Source: Epithemia pelagica
Lineage: Eukaryota > Bacillariophyta > Bacillariophyceae > Surirellales > Surirellaceae
DNA: 64,000 nucleotides
Direction of reading: 5' to 3'
Assembly (NCBI GenBank): GCA_946965045.2
Contig: OX337232.1
Coordinates: 1,984,001 to 2,048,000 of the forward strand
The translations under genes were made by a program, and so were the position numbers. This document shows, one piece after another, positions 10,347-20,930 of the stretch. Under the pieces are notes generated by a model that was given only the letters and a program-made list of their open reading frames with translations, did no database searches and was not told the origin of the DNA. Within the stretch, counting starts at the first letter, position 1, and each line of letters begins with the position of its first letter.

Positions 10347-10546
10347 CCAAATGAAGGGGACGCTGTTGGCATCATGCGTTGATTTATTTATGCCTACGGT
10401 TACCGCTATCCGCTATTTTTCCTGCTATTGGGGGCCCCAAATAGCGGCAAAAATAGCGGATAGGGGAGCTGTTTAGCGGTTAGAGGACGTGGTGGAGTTC
10501 AATAGCGGTATTTGGACCATTAGCGGCCCCGGGTGGAGATAGCCTA

Positions 10547-11150
10547 AGGGCTGGGTAAGCCGATCCATGTTCGGCTAAGTAGGTTCAGTACAAAAGCTAC
10601 GTGGCGTACATAAAATCCCATAGTACACGTCATACCTGAAATGGTGGGAAGTCCGAAAAAATGCAAAAACACTCCACGATGACGGCGAGATCCGTTGATG
10701 CCGCATGCATTCACTCATGCATCGCATCAACATCCGACCACTGTGAGTTGTTTGAGTTTGCTAGTATTACTGTGTTCTACAGCTACAGAAGATTTGTCGC
10801 GTTGGATCAAAAGTTATCCTCATTTTTCTGTGGTGATGTAATCTAAAAACCTTCCTAACTCATTCATTTCTCAACGGTGACTGAATCAAATTGAAACCAT
10901 AGTTGCTCTAGTATTAAAGAGTATTATTCTAAAAGTGATTCAGTTAGGCTCAATTATCCATGAAGTTATTGCCATGGGGGTGATTTCTTCGACCATTGTC
11001 GAGTGATTGCATTGTTTCTCGTGGCAGCAAGTTTTCGATTTGCGACTCGGTGTGACCATCCGCCCCACTTGTTACAGTCATGAAAATAGTACTACGTAGC
11101 TTAATGTACTGAGCCTACTTAGCCGAACATGGATCGGCTTACCCAGCCCT
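10547..11150. mobile_element. Non-autonomous inverted-repeat element (TA-flanked, Tc1/mariner-like ends)
   Basis: The left end AGGGCTGGGTAAGCCGATCC is repeated inversely at the right end; the arms match with few differences for about 55-60 bp. TA stands directly outside both ends (10545-10546 and 11151-11152), so a TA target duplication is likely. The 604-bp element codes for no protein I can support. The PIF/Harbinger element is inserted exactly at its left boundary. Confidence 0.78.
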
Positions 11151-11152
11151 TA

Positions 11153-12262
11153 TTACCTATCGACAGACCGAGAACTCACCCCCAAGGCCTTAGACACAAA
11201 CTCACAAACACCACGAGGCCCATCTTGGTGTGGTTGTAACAACACCCATGCACCCACCGAAGTCCACCCGCGTTGTCCATCCTGTCTCTACCAATCCAAG
11301 GGACACTCCTGGCGCTGCAATTGCTGGAGCGGCCCGTCCGATCGCTCCAAGCGCTCAGTACCACTACGGTGCAAACCCAACCAACAACAATCAAACAGAT
11401 AACCCTTTGTCTGAACGTGGTATGGATCCTTTGCCTCTTTTCAAGTACCTCCCATGATCAATTACCCCTCCTCTATATACCTGGTGACTCTCAGTCTTGT
11501 TGCAAGACTTTCTGAATCCACAATTTATGGATTTGTGCTGTGAGAGACGAAATCAGGAAATGGGCTCTCATGGCCATGCCATGAAGGTGAAAGCAGCCAA
11601 CTATAGAAGTTCTTATTAAGGACCAAGAATCAAGGAAGGCATTTCTCTATGTGACAAATGCTGTTTTTCAGAATTCCGTAGTTATCAAAGGCTAATCTAG
11701 ATCTATTCAATGGAATCCAATTTGATTTCAAAAAACATGATCCACAAGAGAACGAGAACACCAGGACATAGCATCATAACGCATCAGGTGGTGGGTAGTG
11801 CCATCAATGTGTTAGGTGCCATGTTTGGACAATGATTGGTTGTGCTACGTGTTGGTGACAGGTTCGCCAGTTGGTTTTGCCGCGATTGTCGTTGTAACAC
11901 CACCCATGGCCCCTCCCAATCAGATCCGCTTTTTTCCTGCTGTCTCCCACCTACCAAGGGACACTCCTGGCCGTGATAACAACCCAAGGGACACTTCCAG
12001 TCGTCATATTCGCGAGTAAGACACAGCGGACCATCGTAGGGGCCGTCTCCGGTGCGGAAGGTTGCGTCGGCACAATCGTAGAGACGGAATGGGAGGAGGA
12101 ACTGCTGGGGTGATGGGATTGCGGGTTATTGGTGGGGTTTGCCACAGACGTTGTTGTGTTGGCATGGCCTTCACTGACAGGCCAGAGATAAAGGGATTTG
12201 GGTGGAGACGATTGTGTTCCATATTGCAGAGAGCCCGAAGCTGGGAGGATATTTTGTTCATA
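11153..12262. other. Non-coding stretch with degenerate internal repeats
   Basis: No supportable gene; the open frames are short and overlap. AAGGGACACTCCTGG occurs near 11297 and 11957, with a diverged form near 11988, each next to similar CACCCATG-containing text, so the stretch holds old direct duplications. It looks like decayed repeat DNA. Confidence 0.5.
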
Positions 12263-12281
12263 CTTGTTGTTTTGTGATTGC

Positions 12282-12698
12282 TCAAGTTAACAAACTTGGA
12301 GGCGAGCGCAAAGACGCCATTCCAGGAATCAAACCTTTACACTGGTCGGCAACGGACTGTGGCAGTCGTACTTTGAACACATTTCGCACTTTCCCTTTGA
12401 AGACACATCGTGTCGCGACAAGCCCGTGGTGCAGTTCACGCGCGTCCATGTCCATCCGCAAGTACCGTTGTTCCGAATTAACGGTGCGTGGTTGCGGCTT
12501 CCAAGGCTCGCCGCCGGCCTTGTTGCCGCCGCCCACGATGACCGCAACGACCACAACTGGTGATGGTGATGGCAGCAGTGGTAGTACTTTGCACAATTGG
12601 CTTGATGTAACAATGTCAAACGAGTTGTCATCATAGGGTATCCTTGTGTCCACATTCAGGTCGGCTTGGTTGTAACCACCAGTGGCCTTGGTCTCCAC
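12282..12698 (-). pseudogene. Relic resembling a SAM-dependent methyltransferase fragment
   Basis: The minus-strand text ATGGYNQADLNVDTRIPYDDN followed by SFDIVTS resembles the region of class I methyltransferases where an Asp-Leu-Asn segment precedes the acidic PYDDNSFD motif. Downstream the frame becomes a Val/Gly/Pro-rich sequence without family features, and copy 1 has no ATG at the head of the frame. The same fragment is preserved in the second duplication copy. I read it as a broken, probably non-functional piece. Confidence 0.4.
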
Positions 12699-13014
12699 CG
12701 TTGTGTTTCTAGAAGCGGGTCACCCTCAACAGAGCATTTTCCCTGCAAGTCTTGTTCGAGCTAGATGGAACAACTCACGAGAAGATGAGTTGAATAGAAA
12801 GATATCCAACCACTCGACTTTGGGCGATGTTGACAGCCGTCCTCATCGGATTCTGCACCTTGGCCTGAAAAAAGTGGGGACGACCTTTCTCCAGTCGTCG
12901 CTCTCGACCTCCAATCATCTTAAAAGGGAGCTCGAGGGTTGTTGAGAGGTAATCAATAAAAGCCAGCATAGTGTGTTACGTCATGGGATTGGTGATTTGG
13001 AGGGTTGAATGACA

Positions 13015-13956
13015 TTAAGTGGTTCGGGGGTGCTTAGGAACGCGAAACTCGGGCGGATAGAAATCGCTGTAGACAGCGTCCAATTTTCGATGTTCGAGTT
13101 GGTTCCACAGCCCATCAAAGTCGTCTATTTCCGTCTCATCCGTGGCAAGTAAGGCAATTGCCTCACGGTTTGCAAATCGTGCCGCGCAAGACAAGTTGTA
13201 GCTCCCATAGGTCGAATATTGCTGTGTTATAACCCTTTTGTCGTGCATAGAAGAGTATCTGCTGCACGGTGGTGAGGTGGTATCCGCAACTCTCACTTGT
13301 AGCCTTGCGTAAAACACGTCCCAGCTATGATATCTTTCAAAGCGCCGTAGAAACTCTTGAATCTTGCTTATCGTGTATTGATCGGGGTTGATGATTACCT
13401 TAATGATCTTTTGGTTGGCATGATGAATTATTAAATCCAGCGCCATTGGGTCCGTCAGGGAATAGCAGAAAATACGAATTGTCGAATCAGGCGCAGCGTA
13501 ATGCAGAAGGCTGGCAATAGCACGAAGCGGATGATTTGCCGGAACATTGGCAGGTGCTCTGTCCCATGCACGAGGCACGGTTAAAAACTTCTTCGTCGCG
13601 GATGTGTCGACGGGGGTATGGAAACTCTTCATTCGCTGGTCAAACCATCCTGACCCCTTTTCCTCTTCAGGTATCGCATCGTAGTAGGCTTGCAATTCCG
13701 CGTCCAACCCAGCCTCCGCCTCAACGATGCGGTGTTTTTCCGGATCATCCGCCGCATCGTCGAGGCCATACTCCCATTGACTGTGAGGATCGCTATTGTT
13801 GTTGTTGGTGGTGTTGTTGTTGTTGGTGCCCGACGTTGTGGCACGGATCCAAGACAAGAATCGTGGGTGCCGCTGCCAACGATTGGTTGGTCGACGACAA
13901 TGACTAGTCATTGTCATCATCGCGGGGCCACCAGGCCGGAAACAAGAGCGAATCAT
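13015..13956 (-). CDS. PLD-like (HKD-type) domain protein, long form
   Basis: 313 aa from the ATG at 13956 (MIRSCFRPGG); the frame is open further upstream but without an ATG. The first about 45 residues are Arg-rich with no acids and could be a mitochondrial presequence; an Asn/Thr run follows. The C-terminal half is a PLD-like domain: IRIFCYSLTDPMALDLIIHH, then SMHDKRVITQQYSTYGSYNLS, an HxK motif with the downstream GSxN. The Asp normally five residues after the Lys is replaced (Gln). Single-HKD proteins of this kind act as dimers, as nucleases or phospholipases; which applies here cannot be told. A 98%-identical shorter copy lies at 35884-36666. Confidence 0.75.
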   Translation of the reverse strand: MIRSCFRPGGPAMMTMTSHCRRPTNRWQRHPRFLSWIRATTSGTNNNNTTNNNNSDPHSQWEYGLDDAADDPEKHRIVEAEAGLDAELQAYYDAIPEEEKGSGWFDQRMKSFHTPVDTSATKKFLTVPRAWDRAPANVPANHPLRAIASLLHYAAPDSTIRIFCYSLTDPMALDLIIHHANQKIIKVIINPDQYTISKIQEFLRRFERYHSWDVFYARLQVRVADTTSPPCSRYSSMHDKRVITQQYSTYGSYNLSCAARFANREAIALLATDETEIDDFDGLWNQLEHRKLDAVYSDFYPPEFRVPKHPRTT

Positions 13957-14006
13957 GGTACCATTGGACTTCTCTTTGTCAGCGGTTTTGTTGATTGAGT
14001 ACGGGG

Positions 14007-14077
14007 TCCGGGGGACGAAAAATTCCACCACGATAGATAATACTACGCTGTCACGGTGGAATTTTTCGTCCCCCGGA
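14007..14077. repeat. 23-bp inverted repeat (hairpin) upstream of PLD copy 1
   Basis: Arms TCCGGGGGACGAAAAATTCC(ACC) at 14007-14029 and their perfect reverse complement at 14055-14077 are separated by 25 bp. The hairpin lies 50-120 bp upstream of the PLD-like ATG and is absent from copy 2. A related single arm occurs at 39537-39561. Confidence 0.88.
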
Positions 14078-14612
14078 GCCCATATGTTTTTTTTTTCAAC
14101 TGTAAATTTTTTTTGCTATGCGTAGATTAGAACACTATAGTGGTTACTCCTAGGCGGTAGGAAGGCCCAGGAGTGGTGAAGTTCGGTGTCGGGGAAAAAG
14201 TCCGAGAGCGACCGAGAGGAGTAGGAAGGAGTTATTGGTACACCCGTTACCCCCCAGCGGGGAAGTTTCGGAGGGAGTTATTTCGTTGAAACTTGAAACC
14301 CCCCCTTCTCTGTTCGCGGTAGAGTGCGGCTGACTGGCTGGCCGCCAGCCAGCTGTGAAAAAACCCCTCACAATTCACAATACACAAACACCAAAAAATA
14401 TGGGGCCTCAGAAATACATGGCAGATACATGATTGGGTTAGAAATTTCACAAGACATAGACAAGACAGCAAAATACTTAACGAAAAATCAGACCAGACAT
14501 GTCTTCTCTTACCTGTAGACATCGCGCGCCACGCGCAAAAAGCTACGGAATCCTGCCGACTTCCCCACGAAAAAGATGAAAACGACGAGGAGTTCCGCTC
14601 CAACACGATTCC
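14078..14612. other. End of duplicated block and 5' flank of the transposase-like gene
   Basis: Similarity to the second duplication copy ends near 14238. Beyond it is unique sequence with G/C homopolymer runs and a tight hairpin CTGGCTGGC-C-GCCAGCCAG at 14334-14352. The break at 14238 may be the left edge of an inserted element carrying the next gene, but I found no matching terminal repeat on the right. Confidence 0.5.
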
Positions 14613-17600
14613 ATGCCAATGAGACCGGTCGCGGTTTCCATGGCCCAGGACATGGACAATGGTGTCCATGTTTCTGGAAGGACAATGGACAGAGAGACGA
14701 TGACTGGCACGGAGGATGACTCTCCACCACCTCCAGCACCAAGGGTGGTGCTGCACAACCCATACAAAAGGAAACCCAGTGACCAGGAGGGCATGGGTTG
14801 CCAAAGCCAACGACGAAACAACCAAACAAAACGGGCAAAATCGTTAGCACAACACCAAACAAAGTCAACAAAGAAGAAGAAGGAAGCAAGAAGACTGAAC
14901 CAACTCACCCTGGAGAAGAAGAAGGCATTTGAGGAAGACAGGGACTGCAGAATCTGTTCTGCCAAGCGTCTGGGCATCAAACCCCCCAAACCATCTCACC
15001 ACGAGTTTTGCACCAAGAACACAAAGACCAAGGGCATCCCTGATCATCTGGTGGAAGCATTGAGAGAGGAAGAAAGGCTGAAGAAGGAGGCAACAAGGAA
15101 GGTGATCTTCAAGCCCATCATCATGAGTCAAGAGGAATTCAACCTCTTCTTCCAACTCAACAACAAAACAGTATGTGAGGCTTCAAACGAAGCCACAACC
15201 ATAACGGCGGCGGATATCGAGCTTTCAAAAAAACGGGGAGGAAGAAAGAACTGTGTTGCGCGCACGACATCACTGATCAATAATAAAGTCGTGTCTTCGG
15301 TTGGGTCGGCGGACTATGTATTCATGCGATCGGTACTCGACAAGTACAAGGAAGTCGCGCCGGACACCTCGATTTCCTGTCCGAAGATGGTTTACACGCT
15401 GGCCAAGACGATCGCTGAAAACTGTTTAGAGAAGAAGCGTGACCTGTCGTCACTTAAGGCGTACATGCGCAACATGGAGTTCTGTGTGCCGGACGTGCGC
15501 GACAACAACAATGCCCTCTGGGACTCAATAGTAGGACAGAAATTGTACATTGTGGATTGGGGGCTGTTCCTTCCGGAAGAATTTCAAGCGTTGGGGATTA
15601 AGTGTCCAAAGTGTAAGGACTGTACACTAAAAAGAGACAGGACCAACCTTTCCAAGACCAAGAGCATATTTCCGATTTTTAATCTTGGTGGTGCTCCCCA
15701 CTACGCCCTGGTCACCAACTACTACTGCCCGGAATGCAAGGTCACGCACGCCGGTAATGATGGGGCGCTGATCAATATGCTGCCCTCACATTTTCAAAAA
15801 TGGTACCCGGTCGAGGCCAAGTGGGCTAGAGGTGCTCAACATCTAGACCTCACTGCTACAACTGTTTTTGAGGAACTACTGATTACCCATGGGAATGGAG
15901 ATCTATGTAGTCGGTTGCTATACAGTGCAATCAACCAAGATTACAGGAAGAGACTTACAAGCTACCTATCTTTCTGTGATTCGACGCACCAAAAGGCTCA
16001 GGACTACCCGAAGAAGGATGGCGAATGGCTGACACGGTTTCCACCATTGGGCGAGACAATTCGGAAGGCATACCTTGAAGCCTCAACGTCTACGTGGAAT
16101 CCGTGGCGAACAAGCGATAAGGAGCGACACACACGCGAAATACAAGCGGTACAGTGTCAGATATGCTTCGCACAAGACCACACTCACCAGGTGGTAAAGA
16201 ACTACCCGAAGAGACTGCAAGCCGAAGCACTGTGGGATATCTGCAATGAACATGGCGAGGTAGCGTTGGCTATTCTGGTTAGAAGCACGGAGACAAAACA
16301 CTTCGCCCATGCATTAATTCAACTCACCAAGCGACCAAATTTTAAACCCTCAATCATGTATTCCGACACCTGGCCCCATAAGCAAAGCTTCTGGGAGGAA
16401 TTGTTGCGTGACAAGAATGGAAGGAAGCTCAAGGGAAGATTAGGACTCTTCCATTTCATTCAGAGGATCGTCAAGACACTACGAAAGAACCACATCGACT
16501 TCGGACACGCAATTAGAGATTTGTTGGATGCATTGTACGACTATGATGATCGCGACTTCAACAAACTTGTGACGGCTCTGAAAGATGGCACAATGTCAAG
16601 TACAGGTGAGAAACTGTCTGACAAAGAGATTGTTGAAATGCGACAGACAAAGCAGTTTCGGACACGATACGGCAAGCACTTACGGAAAAGAATCAGGCGG
16701 AAGGAAACAATCATCACCAAGCTTGAAGAATGGAAATGTAAATACAAGGTAACTGCGTCAGAGGGATCTGGAGCAGCAAGAGGACGAGTCGACCCAAGGA
16801 CGCAACAAACACTATTTACAATGGACACTCACCTTGCCATTGAGAACTGCAAGAAAAAGGCAGAATATCTCTCGGACCCGCTCCCTGTAAGTGAAATGTA
16901 TCGTGAGATCAAGCCAGGTCCAAATTCAAAACATGGGCTCAGCGAGTGGATTTCTTACCGGGGCGAGTCGAAGCTCGAATCATGGCATGACAATCTTGCA
17001 CACTTTGCAAATGGAGGAATGCACGAGGATCTCAGTGATGTCATCAACCTCACTGGAACGGCACGATATAACAAACAAATCCGGCTCAAAATCCGTTTAG
17101 CCTCGGCTTCAATGGAGGAGAGGAACACGGAAATGCCTGCAGCATGGGAAAGTGTTGTTAGTCACTTCAATCACCAGGAGCTTGCCTTCATCAACAAACT
17201 GGCAGTTTGTTGTGGAGCGAGCAAACCATTTGATTGGGTCGAAGACTTACCTCCTGACAATGGAGAACAATTCTTCTCCGAATACCTGCCGATACAAAAA
17301 CAGATACAACAAACATGGCCAGTGGCATTCCTCAGCAATGACCACTGCCCCTGCAACGAATGCAATGAACCAACAGAGGACTCAACAAACAATGAGACAA
17401 TGCTCGAATGTGACAACGACGACAACGACGACGAAATATCGAACCGCGAAGACTCGGACAATGGTAGCGACCAGGACATGGAAGACGATAAAGAACCAGA
17501 AGAACAGGAGGAGGAAAAAGAAGAAGACAGCAAGATGGAAGAGTGTGAGGCAAGTGCTCAAGAACAAGAACCAATCCAAGTGACTCGGCCTGTCGAACAG

Positions 17601-17987
17601 AACCAAATCAACGCAACAAGCACAACGAGAACACGAGTTACCACAAACCAGCAACAGCCAACAATGAGGGAGCAGCCCAGTCTTCCACCACCACCGCCAC
17701 CACCACAACAACAACAACAACCACCGTTGGCACCATCATCGATGCCCAATATTTACCAGGTACAACAGCAGCTCTTGCAACAAGCAGCTTTTCTCTCGAC
17801 AATCTTGTGCCCGGCCGTTGGGAATCTTCATCAGCCACATCAACCGCCTGTTGCCCCGGCTCAAATGCAGCCAACACAGAACTGTTGCATTCGCAACATC
17901 CAATATTGGAATCGGGAAAACCGTAGAGGCATTCCACCACACGACAAATCATGCCGAAACCATCAGAGTAACCGACCACCATTTTAA
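14613..17987 (+). CDS. Large transposase-like protein (zinc-ribbon domain, DUF6729-like)
   Basis: 1,124 aa, single uninterrupted exon. A basic N-terminus contains a Cys/His cluster (DCRICSAKRLGIKPPKPSHH). Residues about 300-430 hold paired CxxC knuckles (IKCPKCKDC ... YYCPECKVTH) in a setting resembling DUF6729. The central part (about 560-680) reads IMYSDTWPHKQSFWEELL ... GRLGLFHFIQRIVKTLRK, which looks like the DDE/RNase H-like core of an unclassified eukaryotic transposase. The C-terminus is disordered: an acidic block (about 935-990) then Pro/Gln runs. It lies among transposons next to the broken end of a duplication, and I could not find terminal inverted repeats. Function is inferred; it could be a domesticated gene. 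Confidence 0.6.
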   Translation: MPMRPVAVSMAQDMDNGVHVSGRTMDRETMTGTEDDSPPPPAPRVVLHNPYKRKPSDQEGMGCQSQRRNNQTKRAKSLAQHQTKSTKKKKEARRLNQLTLEKKKAFEEDRDCRICSAKRLGIKPPKPSHHEFCTKNTKTKGIPDHLVEALREEERLKKEATRKVIFKPIIMSQEEFNLFFQLNNKTVCEASNEATTITAADIELSKKRGGRKNCVARTTSLINNKVVSSVGSADYVFMRSVLDKYKEVAPDTSISCPKMVYTLAKTIAENCLEKKRDLSSLKAYMRNMEFCVPDVRDNNNALWDSIVGQKLYIVDWGLFLPEEFQALGIKCPKCKDCTLKRDRTNLSKTKSIFPIFNLGGAPHYALVTNYYCPECKVTHAGNDGALINMLPSHFQKWYPVEAKWARGAQHLDLTATTVFEELLITHGNGDLCSRLLYSAINQDYRKRLTSYLSFCDSTHQKAQDYPKKDGEWLTRFPPLGETIRKAYLEASTSTWNPWRTSDKERHTREIQAVQCQICFAQDHTHQVVKNYPKRLQAEALWDICNEHGEVALAILVRSTETKHFAHALIQLTKRPNFKPSIMYSDTWPHKQSFWEELLRDKNGRKLKGRLGLFHFIQRIVKTLRKNHIDFGHAIRDLLDALYDYDDRDFNKLVTALKDGTMSSTGEKLSDKEIVEMRQTKQFRTRYGKHLRKRIRRKETIITKLEEWKCKYKVTASEGSGAARGRVDPRTQQTLFTMDTHLAIENCKKKAEYLSDPLPVSEMYREIKPGPNSKHGLSEWISYRGESKLESWHDNLAHFANGGMHEDLSDVINLTGTARYNKQIRLKIRLASASMEERNTEMPAAWESVVSHFNHQELAFINKLAVCCGASKPFDWVEDLPPDNGEQFFSEYLPIQKQIQQTWPVAFLSNDHCPCNECNEPTEDSTNNETMLECDNDDNDDEISNREDSDNGSDQDMEDDKEPEEQEEEKEEDSKMEECEASAQEQEPIQVTRPVEQNQINATSTTRTRVTTNQQQPTMREQPSLPPPPPPPQQQQQPPLAPSSMPNIYQVQQQLLQQAAFLSTILCPAVGNLHQPHQPPVAPAQMQPTQNCCIRNIQYWNRENRRGIPPHDKSCRNHQSNRPPF

Positions 17988-18616
17988 AAAAGAAAAATGT
18001 TAGAACAACCAATTCGATCAATGGAATATCAGTGCACCTGGCTGGGACAACGTACCATGGTGCTGTACACGCAAGAAATAGCAAAATAAGAATTAACGAT
18101 ACGAACAACAACAGCAGTGAGAAAACCATCGTCCAAGAAATAATGAGCTAGAGGAAAATGAGCAACCACTTCCGAAATCCTGCCGTAGCTAGGCTTACCT
18201 TGTACCAGTGGTACGACACTTCTACGCACTCTTTTGTGGTGAATGCTAATATCTTCGCTGGAGAAGCAATCGGGCATATGTGAGTATGACACTGTTTACC
18301 TTAAGCAAAAGACAGTCGCTTCAGGCACTTACCGTGGACTCTTACGCACTGTGGTAGTGGGGATCTGCCAAATCCCCTCCTTCCTGCTTCGTGGTCCACC
18401 ACGCACTCACCACACATTGCACACAGGGGCAGAAACAGTGACAAAGACAACAGCCAATTAGATCACATTCTGATAGCGGCAATCGCACGTTCTCGACGAA
18501 GGGAATCTTACCATAATTTCTTCCTTCTTTTTCTTTTTTCCTTTTCTTCTTCTTTTTTTCTCCTTCTTTTTTCCCCTCTTCTTCTGCCAGATCCCCCTAT
18601 ATTTTCATTCCGACAA
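17988..18616. other. Non-coding stretch with pyrimidine tract
   Basis: 3' flank of the transposase-like gene and 5' flank of the tyrosine-recombinase retroelement. A strong T/C-rich tract runs from about 18515 to 18600. No gene, terminal inverted repeat or RNA was recognised. Confidence 0.5.
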
Positions 18617-18681
18617 TTGAGCCAGTCTCATTCTTTTCTCTGCCGTCGCGAGAGACCGTTTGGAATAGATATAAGATTAAC
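18617..18681 (+). repeat. 5' terminal direct repeat of the YR retroelement
   Basis: TTGAGCCAGTCTCATTC...AGATTAAC, about 65 bp, nearly identical to 34851-34913 at the other end. It ends one base before the gag-like ATG. Confidence 0.85.
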
Positions 18682-18682
18682 C

Positions 18683-20763
18683 ATGGCAGTCCCCGGCGCT
18701 TCGGAGACGCCTCCTGCCCCTGCAACGGACTACAAATCCCGTTACAAGAACCAGCCTGATGCCTTCAACGGACAGTACACCTCGTTGTACACGCCGTACA
18801 ACGTGGCCAACGGACTTCAACCCGAGGACCTTTTCGAAACGGTGGTATCTTCCCCCCAAAACATTCCCAAGGTCTTCCTTGCTCAAGTGGAGATCGACAA
18901 CGAATACAGAGTGATCGCAGTCCACCGACCTTCGCGCTACGAGCAAGACCTCACTCATCCCTCACAGCTATGGGCAGACAAGGTCTTCGCCTTCCTGGGC
19001 GACATTCGCACTGGGAGCAACTTCATCCGAACTGTCACATTTCCCGAGGAAGCATTCAAGATCACCAAATCCCAACGTGTTACCGTGCATGCCAACATGA
19101 ACGCCAAGTGGAATCAGGACGCCAACGTCGACATCCTGGAATTCGTCCCAACCAATGAAGCTGGCTCCTCCTCCATTGCCACCTGTTTCCTCACCCCAGT
19201 GCCATGGGCGTACGTTCCGCTCGTTTTTGGGAAGGTCATGTCAACCCGTGAAGCCTGGTCCATCCTAACTACGGCCCTCGTTCAGGACTCACACCAGGAT
19301 GCATGCCTACCACTGGTCGATTGGCTTCGCGTCGCCTCCTTCCGCCGCCAGAAAGGCGCGGCACCAGCTACCAACTTGGGACCCATGGACGTCGCATTTC
19401 CTACCGTTTCGGCTGATGAACAATTCGACCGCCACCGTTGGAACATCCTCACTCGTGACCTTCCAGCTCTAAACGGCAACATCACTCCCACAGGTGCAAA
19501 TGGCGGCATCTCCCAACAGCAGTTCGTCCAGTTCCTTAGTTCGATGCGAACCGACCGGGCAGCTGAGCGCGCCCAGGACGAGGCTCGTCGTCAAGCTGAG
19601 AAGCAGGACAAACTTCCATCCGCCACAAAATACAAGATGGTCGCCGGCGAGTGGATGACCTTCTCCTCGGTCACCAACGAAGCTGACCTCCCACCAGTGT
19701 ACCTACAACTGGTCAACAGCGACAAAGGTGAACACCTCACAGTGCTTCGCAACGCGATGAAAGAACGGGCTCGGCAATCGGATGCCGCCACTGATCACAC
19801 CCCCATAATCTCCAAAGAAACAAAAGAGATGGTCATGACGGCACGCTACGGCGTCGAACCTCATCACCAAGCACACGACCTCACCTCGGGCTTGCAACCC
19901 AGCTCAGCAAAGCAGTCAACTTACGTGCTACGAGCTACGAGACAATGCTGCAAGGCCTGGCCGCCCCTACCCTAGGCGAGCAAGCAACCTTCAGCACCAA
20001 AGAAATCCGAATCCCACAGGACCCTTTTGTCGCCGGCATGATGTTGTTCTCGACAAGCATCCAACTGGATGTCCTCCAAGGAAAAGGCCATCCCTGCGCA
20101 ACCGCCTTCCGTTACTTCTGCACAAAGCAATGGTCGTCCATCGCCACGACACTGCACCTTTCTTCTCGTTACAACCCGGCCTTGGGCAAAACCGTGATCC
20201 CACGCATTCTCCGTTGGATACAAACTCACCTGGTGAGCTACTTCCACCGACTCGTGGCTGCCGACGGCGCTCTCCAACAATACTACCCTTGCCACCTTTT
20301 GCCGAACTCCACAGCATCATCACTCTGCAGCAGTTCAACCTTTTGCCCGAGCTCCCCGACACTTATCGCCTTGCCATCTCGTCCGACACCAACGTCGCCA
20401 CCGATCGCAAACAAGCCACAACCGACAACAAGGAGGCAACCAAACAACAACGCGATAGCACAGACAAATCGGAGAAATCCACCCGCACCACTGCTAATCG
20501 CGGCGGCGCAATGGTAACCAACCCCACAATTTCGACCGTCCTGAAACAAAAACTCGAATCCTCAACCAAGCGCATCCGGGACATTCACACTCATGCCCCC
20601 AACTCCACCGACGTGGACGCAAATGGTAACCCCGTCCCTATTTGCCTCAGCTATCACCTCCGCGGTCACTGCTACGCCAATTGCAACCGCGTCAAGACCC
20701 ATCGTCCGCTCGCCGACGCCGAGTCCGCCGCCTTGAGCACGATGGCCCAACAGCAGCTCGAAT
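18683..20763 (+). pseudogene. Gag-like ORF of the YR retroelement, frameshifted
   Basis: Starts at the ATG at 18683 (MAVPGASETPP). Frame 1 reaches 19975. The sense continues in a second frame from about 19945 (LQGLAAPTLGEQATFS) and a third from about 20275 (ELHSIITLQQFNLLPELP) to a stop at 20763. The C-terminal segment contains a Cys/His knuckle (CLSYHLRGHCYANCNRVKTH), as expected for an RNA-binding nucleocapsid-like protein. Two frameshifts make the intact product impossible. Confidence 0.75.
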
Positions 20764-20930
20764 AGGAAATCGGCCAAGATGTCCTCCTGCCAGCGCCGAA
20801 GCGTGTCTGTTTTGACGTCTCCAGGCCACCTAACAACCCTCCTGTTCCATCTGCTGCCGTCGACCACACCACTCCTCCCAAGCACACCGACACCTCAAGA
20901 CTAGATACATCCGCGGACCCCCCCCCCCTA

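Larger units (their letters stand above)
7393..10544 (+). mobile_element. PIF/Harbinger DNA transposon, structurally complete
   Basis: The terminal inverted repeat is GGCTATCTCCACCCG (7393-7407), with its exact reverse complement at 10530-10544. It continues imperfectly for about 10 bp (GCCGCTA in both). It is flanked by a 3-bp TAA direct repeat (7390-7392 and 10545-10547), the target class of this superfamily. Inside are the two expected genes, a DDE transposase on + and a Myb/SANT-like protein on -, meeting 8 bp apart, plus a three-unit tandem repeat near the right end. Both ORFs are open, so mobility is possible. Confidence 0.93.
12263..14238. repeat. Segmental duplication, copy 1 (PLD-like block)
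   Basis: From TTTTGTGATTGCTCAAG onward this block matches 35141-36800 almost base for base through the methyltransferase relic and the PLD-like gene, ending with CTCCTAGGCGGT...GAAGGAGTTA. Copy 2 lacks two parts present here: about 13798-13962 (N-terminal coding region) and the hairpin region around 13985-14095. Both copies have the same orientation, about 22.9 kb apart. Confidence 0.9.

Noticed and set aside
11176-12277. Several 60-90-aa ORFs
   Set aside because: Overlapping, low-complexity, no domains; the stretch carries degenerate direct repeats.
14239-18460. Terminal inverted repeats for the 1,124-aa gene
   Set aside because: I compared the G/C-run-rich left flank with the right flank and found no reverse-complement match, so no element boundary is claimed.
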